This document shows positions 55,501 through 64,000 of a DNA stretch of 64,000 nt, one piece after another (positions within the stretch are counted from its first letter, which is position 1; every line of letters begins with the position of its first letter). The notes under the pieces are model-generated. The model was not told where the DNA came from. It did not search any database and saw nothing but the letters and a program-made list of their open reading frames with translations. The stretch comes from Desmodus rotundus (Eukaryota; Chordata; Mammalia; Chiroptera; Phyllostomidae): contig NC_071397.1 of assembly GCF_022682495.2 (NCBI RefSeq), positions 15,529,082 through 15,593,081 of the forward strand, read 5' to 3'. A program made the translations under genes and the position numbers.

Positions 55501-56900
55501 AACACATTTAATGGCAGGTTGAAAATCATTCCCTCAACTTCTGTTCCAAAATAGAAAAAAAAAAATCTCATGATGCATACATGCGTATGTACAGATTAAT
55601 GGTCTGAGTCTATGATCTTCCTCACATGAGCATCATTCTCAATTTGTGGGGCTAAATAAGAGTTTGCTCCAGTCCCCAATTTGTGTTATTCCAAGCCAAT
55701 AAGTTGTAAAAAGGGCTGACTTTGATATATATACCTCCGCTTGGGTACTTTTACAAAAGGAGAGACATGATTGAGATCAGAATTCAGTAAAAGCAGGACT
55801 CATGGCAGAAACTGGATAAAATTATGTAATCCCCTCAACCCCTACTGCCCCCCAAAATATTGGGAATTGCCCTGATTTTCCTATTGTTTGTAGGATAAGG
55901 TTATAAGGCTTCATTTTTTTAATTTATAAAAGGAAAGGCTTCCCTGTTATGCTGGAGGATGTAGGCACACCCAGACCACTTGCGTTTGCGTTACACATAA
56001 AAAATATATTCAAGGAGAGAAAAAAAAATTCAAGGAAAATGTCAAGACTTGTGCATTACTATTTGTTTTCCAAAGCCAGAGGGAAAATGCTACTGTGGCA
56101 GCAAGCAAAAATATTTTGCCATTCTCCCCCATCGATGCTTTTTTTGTTGAATATCAAAAAGATATTTATAAAAAGCAATACATTTGCTAAAAATTAACAC
56201 AGGGATGGATTTTCAGCTAATTAACCTACTCTCAAAAAAAGGCAGTAGGGAAATGTCTGTGAATGCTTAAGCCGTAAGATACACAAACATGCAGGCAATG
56301 TTTCATTGTGACACCCAGGAGACCCATGGGTGACACAATGCAGAGTCTATGTGTATCACATTCTCCACAGGAACTAATTTTGAAGCACCAGAATGCTGTG
56401 AATTGGCTGTGAAACAATGTTGAAGAAACTCAACATAGAACAGAAGGCACACTTTCCTTAGGAAGAATGCTGATAAAATTTTAATGAACTAACATGTTGT
56501 CATGGGGATTTGTTGCTATTCATTAATTCATTGTGCAGTTCCTCTATAGTTTTGCTGAAGTTGAGTGACAAATTGTCAAGTAGCTGTACGGGTGGTTTAC
56601 AGTGCCTCACTGATACCCTAAATTTAGGGGGTAACTCTTGGTTACAGACTTACCCCATTGCATGTGGGGTAACATATTTTTCAACACCATGTGCACTCAA
56701 TTGTATTTCAAATGAAACTCCATTGCTAGGGTAGGACTTTGACTCTGCAAAACAGTGGAAATAATCACAAAATGATTGACAGTTCTGGCCACAGATGGGG
56801 GCTATCCTAGAAGCCAGAAGTATGGGGAGTCTCTGCCATACAAAAGAGTCAAAAGGTCACCTATGCATTAGGGTAAAATTCTCAATACAGAATAAATTCA
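55501..56900. other. Single-copy DNA, nothing recognised
   Basis: No gene or repeat recognised; the frames of 60-82 codons here have no known domain. Confidence 0.45.
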
Positions 56901-56904
56901 GTCA

Positions 56905-57055
56905 TAAAATCGAAGAATGCCGGAGCTTGGAGGGACCTCAAAATTAGTTTAAATGGTTTGTTATGCAAATGAGAAAAGTGAGGAGGCCCGGAGAGATGAA
57001 GAGTTATAAAGGAGGGGAGTGGCAGGGCAAAGATTAGAAACTAAGTATTTTGACT
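56905..57055. repeat. Old SINE-like repeat fragment (MIR/L2-related)
   Basis: 'TAAAATCGAAGAATGCCGGA' with 'GCTTGGAGGGACCTCAAAAT', then 'ATGCAAATGAGAAAAGTGAG', matches the pattern 'CTTAGAGCTGGAAGGGACCTTAGAG ... GATGAGGAAACTGAGGCCC'. The subfamily is uncertain. Confidence 0.55.
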
Positions 57056-57885
57056 TACTTCAATTTTTTTTTTTTTATCATAAGGCCTCCCTGGGTTTCC
57101 TCTCTTGTTCTTCTCACTTCCGATAGTTTTCATGTTTTCCCCTCAAATTTAGCCTAATGGCAACATAATGTGAAACAACATCCCTGGTGCCTAGGAACAT
57201 AGCCAGAGGTGGCCTATCATCAGCTCTCGTATTGCTTTTTAAATGCACACAAATGTTATGCTATAAAGAACCAAGTTTGTATTAACAGAATTTCCCAAGT
57301 CTCTAAGTAAAATGGATGCTCTATGAAGGTTTGGAAAACTTGTCCAGTGCTTTTATGTTCCCCTTGGCTGCACACCCCGTCGATGATAATCAGGTGAGGA
57401 TGATCAACAAAAAGCAGCCACAGCCCAGGTTCTGGTGTGAGGGGTGTGTCCTTATCACAGTCACCATTAAACAATATTGACGGGATGCAATTCCTGCTTC
57501 TTTGCCTTGGTGGAGGTCGGCTGAAGGGACCAGCACACACCATCCTGTGGTGACGGTGGCAGTGAGAAGCAGCCACCATGACAATACCCACAGCCTGGCT
57601 CCAAACAGTCAAGTCATGTTTGCAGAGACAGCCAAAGATCAGGGCTGAAGAGGTTTTTGCTTTTAATTTTTATCCTATTCTCCTCCCACCTGTGAACTGT
57701 TTTGAGGATATTAGTTTTATATAAATTTGTTGACTTCCCACTCCTGCAAAACACTGAAATTCAAATACATTAACATGCAAATATACTAAATGCCCAAAGC
57801 AAAATGCTAGAGAAGAAAAATATTTTTAAAAATTTAAGAACTCAGTATTAAACTCCAAAAGCCTCATTTTTTTTTTAATTCTAAA
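57056..57885. other. Unassigned segment with a 118-codon minus frame
   Basis: The minus strand is open at 57612-57256 (118 codons, starting MTVWSQAVGIVMVAASH). The protein has no domain I recognise, and no splice or promoter context is convincing. A second minus frame (57390-57584) overlaps it. The DNA is less AT-rich than its flanks and could be an unnamed repeat. Not called as a gene. Confidence 0.3.
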
Positions 57886-57886
57886 T

Positions 57887-58053
57887 AGTTGCTGCTCAAT
57901 ACAGCCATTGGACCATCAGCACCATCTGGGATCTGTTAGAAATACAGAATCTCAGGGCCCACCCCAGACTTGCGACGAAATCAGAACCTGCCTTTTAATA
58001 AGATCCCCAGATGATTCATATGCACATTAAAGTTTGAGAAGCTCTGGGCTACA
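57887..58053 (+). mobile_element. MER5A-like hAT-Charlie MITE
   Basis: 'CATCAGCACCATCTGGGATC', 'AGAAATACAGAATCTCAGGG', 'CCCACCCCAGACTTGCGACG', 'AATCAGAACCTGCCTTTTAA' and 'AGATCCCCAGATGATTCATA' then 'AAGTTTGAGAAGCTCTG' follow the MER5A order, including the imperfect terminal repeat. Confidence 0.9.
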
Positions 58054-58325
58054 TACATAATACCAACGGAGGATTCTTACATGTATAACTAATAACACAC
58101 ATAACACGTAACCCAAACAGTGACACTTACTGGTATCTTACCTCTCTGTTTTTCCCAGCAGGCAAGAATAATTACTACTGTGTTGCATTCTACTTTTTAA
58201 AAGAAGTTTCTATTGTCACATCTGAAAGCTTGTTTAACTGGTATTGTGTACACAATGAAAATATTTGCTATTGCTGACTTCCTCACAATAATGTGATGCT
58301 TGTAAAATACTAATACAGATTTATT
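58054..58325. other. Single-copy DNA, nothing recognised
   Basis: No gene or repeat recognised. Confidence 0.45.
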
Positions 58326-58327
58326 TG

Positions 58328-58500
58328 CTAATGGCTATATTCAAGCAATAGCAGCAGCTCACATTCACGGGGGGCTCTTTCTGTGTCGGGCACTGCATAA
58401 CACAGATCGGGTACACGACCCAATTTAATCCTCTCCACAACCCACAGAGGTGGGCAACAATATTAGTGTCACTTACAGAAGGAGAAAGTGGAATCTAAAC
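58328..58500 (-). repeat. MIR SINE, minus orientation
   Basis: 'GGGGGCTCTTTCTGTGTCGG', 'GCACTGCATAACACAGATCG', 'CCAATTTAATCCTCTCCACA', 'ACCCACAGAGGTGGGCAACA' and 'ACAGAAGGAGAAAGTGGAAT' are consecutive reverse-MIR blocks. Confidence 0.88.
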
Positions 58501-58785
58501 CCACAAAAATGGAATCTGCCGTACACCGTAGTAGTTTTTGGTTCAGCCACTGGAACGAGACAACAATGCCTAGACCGAAACATAAGTATTTCTTCACTCT
58601 AACACGAGTCTCTAGCCATGACGTGTTTTTATTTTTAGAAACCCTAATGACTAATAATTATATATCTGCTATACCTGTAAGAGCCTTTTAAAAAAGAGCA
58701 ATTAGCAATATATTAAGGAGCTAAGAATATTTCAAATACTTCAAATACAAATCATTAACTTTAAATAAGATTTGAAGTCTTCCCA
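58501..58785. other. Single-copy DNA, nothing recognised
   Basis: The 67-codon frame at 58488-58691 starts in the MIR remnant and has no known domain. Confidence 0.45.
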
Positions 58786-59230
58786 GATGATGCAGATGAT
58801 AAAAATTATTGATAGCTTTTGACTTAGTAATTTTACCTGGAGCAAATCAATCCTAAAATGGAAATCAGGAATAAGTCTAAAATAAATCAGAAATAAGAGT
58901 TATTCCTCACAATCATTTATGTCTTTTCAAATTTAACTAATATGAAATCTAACATTAGAGGATTACTTAACTGCATGATGGTATATTCATATATTAAAAT
59001 ATAAAATTATATTTGCAAAGAATTTGCTATGATATGGAATTATGTTGATTAAGTAAAAAAGGCTGGTACAAAAAACTATCTACATAAAATGTGATATATT
59101 GTTTTCTGATATATATATTCTAAAAGTAATTATTTATGGATGTGTGTTATGTTTTGTATGTTTTTTCTTTATATTTTTATGCACTGTCCAAAATAAATAG
59201 GCATTATTGTATAAGTAACTTTATAATTTT
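58786..59230 (+). mobile_element. Ancient L1M 3' region, plus orientation
   Basis: 'AGGATTACTTAACTGCATGA' with 'TGGTATATTCATATATTAAA', then 'GTTGATTAAGTAAAAAAGGC', 'CTATCTACATAAAATGTGAT' and 'TTCTTTATATTTTTATGCAC' match the tail of an old L1M family (GGGGATTGGTTAAATAAATTATGG ... TTAAGTGAAAAAAGCAGG). No coding capacity. Confidence 0.72.
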
Positions 59231-61815
59231 TCAAACCAGGAAAATTATGTGCTCTATTAAGTGCCAAGAGGCAGTTTGACTATTTATTAGAATTTCACAA
59301 AATACTTTTAAATTTCAAACATTTTACACTTTACAAAGCAGAAACTGGCTCATTCAACATTTTCCTGAGCAAACATAGGCAAGTAAAAAGCCTTGTTTCA
59401 ACACAGCCAGGAAGTGCTTATTTGAAAATCCCAGGCTATTGTATTTGTTAATTATGGGCTGCCATTTAGTTTATGTATATAGCAGACATTTGACTTGATA
59501 CATAAAGCACAGAGAGACGACGAAGTAGAGCGGAATAAAAGCCCAAGTAGATTTTAGCTGATGTCACTCGAGAGTTCTATTGGGCCCCGTTTGCAAGCAG
59601 TTAGAGATTTAAAGCTTCATTATCCTTTTCTCATTTTAAGACAGATCCCATATTCACTTAAAATTCCCCGTTATTTCTTTCCTTAAACTATTAACGATCA
59701 TGAGTGGTTCAAAACAAATTTCCCTCTGAAAATCTTGGTTTTGAATGCATGTTTTGTCATACACAAGGCACAATTTCACCTCCCTTGTGTATAGTCGTTT
59801 CCTAGTCAATGGGTACCTAGTAACTTTCCAAATAATTTCATGAGGACACACATATTTCCAGGTGCATTTTTTTCCCTAAAGATATTACAATAAACATGAG
59901 GCAGGTGAAAAAAAATCACGAACAATCAAATTAAATTTGGATGATCTAGCCATTTTCAGCATAGAGTTATGTTCCAGAACCCTGTTAGCAAAACTTACAC
60001 AAGCAGTCAAATCCTTGCTTTTTAAATTTAGATACAAAAGAATGTCCAAAGCAATGGATGACATGTCATCATGTGACTCCCAGTAATTAATTTGTTACAA
60101 GCCCCCACAAATAAAATAAATGCTGAATAATGCACTGACTTCTGTTGTCAAAAGTATCTGCCATCTCAGTCCTGCCTCTCTGGCTCCTGACATTATTCTT
60201 TGGTTATTGGTTGACAGTTCAGTGCCTTGAATGTTGCTCTCGCTGTAGCGTTAGCATGATAATTGACAAACCACAGGGATGGAATCCCTGGGTTAGGATG
60301 ACCGACTGTCAAAACAACCATGACACACTCTCACATCAGCTGCAACTGCAAGGCAAGGCTGAGAAGAAAACATTCACCTTGGCAGGGCCAGGTGGGAAGT
60401 ATTCAGTTTAAAATATTTTCCCCTGTAAAGTGTACTTCAGCAAGAAACAAGAGCAATATAATATTTTAAATATAATTCATAAAATGATATAATACATTAA
60501 AAAATATAATTCAGAGAAAAAATTCACTGTGGTCAGAATTAATTGTCACATGGATTATAAATAAACATCCCGGAGGCTTATTTCATTTACCTCATGTATC
60601 TTTTGAATTTCATACAATGTCTTTAACTTTTATTAGAAGAAGGACATGTATTTGGGAGAACTCTATCTATACTGAAAGAATATGTTTATGAAATAGTATG
60701 TATGTATTATATATGCACAGACACAGATGAGTGTGTTAATCTATTTTTATGCTGTGTGTATAATATTGCTTGAAAATTTTCTCATAAACTTTACATAAAA
60801 TTGATGCATATATGTAATTCATATTAATAAGCAGCATTCCACAAGTTGTGATTATCAATTTGGGGGCTTTAAACATTTCCATCTTAAGGAATACAATTAA
60901 AAATGTTTCAAAACTCTAAATTTGCCACTTTAAACACTGTCTCTAGACTTTCAGATTCCTATCATAGATCTTTGAAATGACAGTGCAAGTGACATCTATT
61001 TATAATGCAGGCATATTCTCTGTATGAAAACATAGATTGCAAAACCGTTCAAGGGAAATTGAAATGTGAATACAAAAAAGGGTTATTTACTTAGTTCTGT
61101 GCCAACTAACACATGGGATATGAACACCTAGGATTAGGAAGATCCAATTATTTTTAAAATATAAAACTTAAAGAACTTACTCATGTACCACTTGGGTCTT
61201 GAAATATGATCAAAATAGTTTTGGAATAGTTAATCAGTATTTTTCCACCAGAGTTAAAATTTTTCAAAACATTAAAAAGAAAGAGCAATGAGTGAATGTT
61301 ATTCACTGACAGACACTTCAGTTTAACAAATACTAAAGTGTTCAAAAACAAGGATTGAAATGGATAGCTTTAAATTATCCATTTTTATCTTAAAAAACTG
61401 ACATTTTTTTAAAAGTTTCATTAGCATTTGTGAATAAGAAAACAAAATCACAAAATTTGTTTGTGCCAAACAAGTCAGTCTTATTTATCTAGTACTATAC
61501 CTCAAAATATAATTCTGGAATAAACATTAAATCTCCTTACATTTTAATGCATATTTTGCTGATTTGAAGAAAAAAGAACTTGGGTTCTTTTTTCTAGAAT
61601 TGGGTCTAGAGTTGGAAGTAATAAGGCAAGTAGGGTATTCTACAAGATACAGTAAATTTTCAGAAACTTGCAACTGATAAATACCGACCTCAAAACAAAC
61701 ACTACAAGCAATCAAAAGCATTGTTTCCTAAGGCAGAACAACCCATAGGCTCATACATCAAGGTGATCTTACCCAGTGTTAGTTGAAAGAAAAGCTACTA
61801 AAGGTGACTTAATTT
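59231..61815. other. Single-copy DNA, no gene or repeat recognised
   Basis: About 2.6 kb without a recognisable mobile element. The 59440-59640 part is notably complex (GACGACGAAGTAGAGCGG, GATGTCACTCGAGAG). An 88-codon frame at 60145-60411 (MSKVSAISVLPLWLLTLFF...) begins with a hydrophobic stretch but has no domain I recognise. Confidence 0.35.
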
Positions 61816-61970
61816 AATTTTAGTCATGTCACCATAAATATGGCAGCACAGGTATTAGCACCATGTCTTTGAGGTAAGGAAATTGAGAGTTAAATGACAT
61901 TTACATGTTCCAGAGCCAGGACTTGAACCCAGTTCAAGTAATGCACGTTGCTCCTTTTCCTAGAACATAA
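61816..61970 (-). repeat. MIR fragment, minus orientation
   Basis: 'CTTTGAGGTAAGGAAATTGA', 'GAGTTAAATGACATTTACAT' and 'CCAGAGCCAGGACTTGAACC CAG' are the reverse MIR blocks for GATGAGGAAACTGAGG, GGTTAAGTAACTTGCC and GAGCCGGGATTCGAACCCAGG. Confidence 0.85.
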
Positions 61971-62089
61971 TTAAGGTGTGTTCCCCCACACAGAAAAGTA
62001 GATGTTCTTTCATGTTGCCAATTTTCTTTATTCAGTCATGGCTTTTGTTCAATATACACATCATATGAGGACATTTCCAGTGAAGTGTC

Positions 62090-62344
62090 TGAGAGTCAAC
62101 AAAAACAGACATGTAGAAACAAAGACCAAAGGTATCGCTCACTGGCAGAGCAGAGCAGGCTGGGGGAATGGGTGAGAAGGGCGAAGAAGAATATAGTCAA
62201 TAGTATTGTGATAACTTTTCACAGTGAGGGATGATTCCTAGAATTAGTGGGGTGATCGCATTATAAGGTTGGAAGATGTTGAATCACTGTATTGTATACC
62301 TGAAACTAATAACTAGTATTGTATACCAACTACACTTAAATGAA
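62090..62344 (+). mobile_element. Old LINE-1 3'UTR (5'-truncated)
   Basis: 'GGCTGGGGGAATGGGTGAGA', 'GGGGTGATCGCATTATAAGG', 'TTGAATCACTGTATTGTATA' and 'CCTGAAACTAATAACTAGTA', then 'CCAACTACACTTAAATGAAG' form the L1M-type 3'UTR and its terminus. The purine-rich microsatellite begins exactly where the poly(A) tail should be. Confidence 0.85.
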
Positions 62345-62353
62345 GAAAGAAGA

Positions 62354-62386
<33 letters not shown>

Positions 62387-62413
62387 GAGAGGAAGGGAGA
62401 AAGGGAGAAAGGA

Positions 62414-62457
<44 letters not shown>

Positions 62458-62543
62458 GAGAAAGGAATAAAGGAATAAAGGAATAAAGGAATAAAGGAAT
62501 AAAGGAATAAAGGAATAAAGGAAGAAAGGAAGAAAGGAAGAAA

Positions 62544-62589
<46 letters not shown>

Positions 62590-62612
62590 GAGAAAGAAAG
62601 AAAGAGAGAAAA
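62342..62612. repeat. Compound polypurine microsatellite
   Basis: Blocks in order: AAAG/GA units, (GA)n at about 62370-62391, GGAAGGGAGAAA text, AAAG units, (GA)n at about 62440-62460, octamer AAAGGAAT x7 (62461-62516), octamer AAAGGAAG x4 (62517-62548), then AAAG units with GAGA interruptions to 62612. The only non-purines after 62344 are the seven T of the first octamer block. The long minus frames here (146 and 123 codons, F/L/S-rich) arise from the repeat and are not genes. Confidence 0.97.
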
Positions 62613-63468
62613 GCATAAACCAAATTATTTGGTGGCAATAATGGTAAATGTTTAAGAATATCCCAACAATTACTTTGGCCATCTTTATAACAAAGACAAT
62701 AAAACAATTAGTACAGAGCATCACTATATACAGTACTGCTTCCCAATTTTACAGATGAGCAATACAAACTTCAAATTTGTTCAAGATGATCTCAGGGTCA
62801 TAATATTATAGTGGAAAAAAAAGCAGGAAGAGTATTTCTTCCATTAAATTAGCTTGTTTATCTATGAACTTCACAACATTATCACATTACCTCTACATTA
62901 CCTTTATCATATTACTTTCTATGATGGAGTTTAAATATTAGGTATTGCACCAATAGAAACCCTTAAACTTGATTAAGGAACTATTCTCCCCCAGGCTGGG
63001 CTATATTTTAACTACTGAACAATTAAGCATTTATTCAGCTTTCACATTCAGTATCAACCTAAGCTTAATTATCACATTTGTGTTACTCCTAGCAAGTGTC
63101 TGACACGCAGTAGGTGTTCAACAACACTACTTTCTATTATTTTCTTTTCTTGAGCACATGGCTGAGATTTTTTTATTACACTATGAAAATTTTCTTGATT
63201 AGTAGGATTTTTCCAAATAAAAAATTAAGTAGCAACCAAAAAATATATGAAATTGATGTCAGGTAACAATAGGTATAAAGTTCATGCTCACAGCCATGCT
63301 CTGGTTAGCAAAATATTGATTTTGTTGGAGGTGGGGGTTTTAATATTTGTGGATATCATTAGTGAAATTACTGTCTATCCCAACTGAAAATAGCCTTTCC
63401 AATAAAGACAAGTAATAAGAAAATGTTCAAATTAACACATCATGAATATGGCAGTAATGAAGAAAACA
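62613..63468. other. Single-copy DNA with two short MIR-like pieces
   Basis: 'CCCAATTTTACAGATGAGCA' near 62732 (minus MIR) and 'GTGTCTGACACGCAGTAGGT GTTCAACA' near 63098 (plus MIR end) are recognisable; otherwise nothing. Confidence 0.5.
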
Positions 63469-64000
63469 TGTGGGGGGGATCTGCCCGCAGGGCCCCCCCA
63501 CCCCTTCCACCACGGATGAAAATAAATCTACCAAGACATGATCTGCTTGGGGAGGAAAGGTGGCCGATCTCTCAAAGGAGAAGAACCAAGAGCCTTTTCC
63601 TCAATGTGCTTTTATTGGGCTCAATTTGCACAGGAATACAGGTAAAGCTCATCAGTCATTGTCAGGCAGTAAGGATCAAACAATAGATAACAAACAAAGA
63701 ACTCTGAGGGCTTATTCTGAGTCAGGGCCAGTTAGCTAAGGGCTATAAGACTTTGGGAAACAAACTCATTTCAGGCTTGGACCCTTATCATTTAAATTGA
63801 GGGTATTAGCAAAGCAGGTTTCACAGGATTTTATGCATTCTTTCTTAGGCCTGATTGCCCCAGGGAATCAGCCCTTTCCAGCACAGGGCTGCACCGCCCT
63901 CTGTCATTGTTTCAGGCTTAAGTCAAGCAGGGGAAGTTAGGCAGCCAAGAGATTAGGAGACTTCTTGCAGACAGAATGAGGACTCATGCTATGTCAAAGC
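63469..64000 (-). mobile_element. Endogenous retrovirus LTR, partial, off right edge
   Basis: The left end TGTGGGGGGG is the complement of a retroviral LTR 3' end (..CCCACA). A poly(A) signal on the minus strand (complement of TTTATT at 63611-63616) lies about 140 bp from that end, as expected for the R/U5 part. The sequence continues at higher G+C with no stop to the LTR before the window ends, so U3 is incomplete. The ends and base composition suggest an ERV2 (beta-like) LTR, by inference. Whether it is a solo LTR or the 3' LTR of a minus-strand provirus cannot be decided here. The 87-codon plus frame at 63423-63686 is antisense to it. Confidence 0.78.

Noticed and set aside
60145..60411. 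88-codon frame starting with a hydrophobic, signal-like stretch
   Set aside because: No family resemblance, no cysteine pattern I recognise, and no promoter or splice context; kept only as a note.
62276..62724. Long F/L/S-rich minus-strand frames (146 and 123 codons) and an R/E/K-rich plus frame
   Set aside because: They translate the polypurine microsatellite; several frames are open at once because the repeat lacks stop codons.
1..64000. CRISPR arrays, operons, phage or plasmid features
   Set aside because: Base composition and repeat content are clearly mammalian; no spaced direct repeats or bacterial-type gene runs are present.

Overview
This window looks like intergenic or deep-intronic DNA from a bat, probably a yangochiropteran. 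The evidence is three Ves-type tRNA-derived SINE copies (30.1, 33.1 and 40.2 kb), LINE-1 copies with bat-type 3' ends, and ORF1-only LINE-1 derivatives whose 5' end reads AGACTTCCAG(C/T)CAAGATGG. Older layers (MIR, L2, MLT1-like LTRs, Tigger and hAT DNA transposons) are those shared by placental mammals. Few young DNA transposons or Helitrons are visible, which argues weakly against a vespertilionid. I inferred the host only from repeat families recalled from memory.

I found no host protein-coding exon, no functional RNA gene and no CRISPR or bacterial-type feature. Every open frame of 60-188 codons is either inside a transposable element, a product of low-complexity DNA, or an isolated frame with no recognised domain. 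The window is therefore annotated mainly as a repeat landscape, with the remaining single-copy AT-rich stretches stated as such.

Layout. 0-0.9 kb: minus-strand LINE-1 fragment running off the left edge. 0.9-7.6 kb: single-copy DNA with MIR, an L2 copy at 6.1-6.8 kb and old repeat fragments. 7.6-10.4 kb: an ancient L1 3' end followed by two younger, rearranged plus-strand L1 3' pieces joined at a perfect 15-bp hairpin. 10.5-22 kb: mostly single-copy with MIR, an MLT1-like LTR and old repeat pieces. 22.2-26 kb: four DNA-transposon remnants (three Tigger-like, one hAT) and one LTR. 26-31 kb: old LTR-like and L1-like remnants and a Ves SINE. 31-38.1 kb: the richest part, a nested stack of two ORF1-only half-L1 elements, a second Ves SINE, an internally deleted mariner and an L1 3' fragment, most of them sitting inside one ancient L1 copy. 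38.1-43.5 kb: single-copy DNA, a SINE fragment and two L2 copies. 43.5-47.6 kb: long minus-strand L1 ORF2 pseudogene containing a nested plus-strand L1 tail. 47.6-62 kb: single-copy DNA with LTR, MIR, MER20-like, MER5A-like and L1 fragments. 62.1-62.6 kb: L1 tail that has grown into a compound polypurine microsatellite. 63.47 kb to the end: minus-strand endogenous-retrovirus LTR cut by the window edge.

No genes work together here. The most informative objects are the pair of half-L1 elements, which kept the 5'UTR, ORF1 and 3' end of LINE-1 while lacking ORF2, and the mariner remnant, which kept both ends and the second and third catalytic aspartate positions but lost the middle of the gene.
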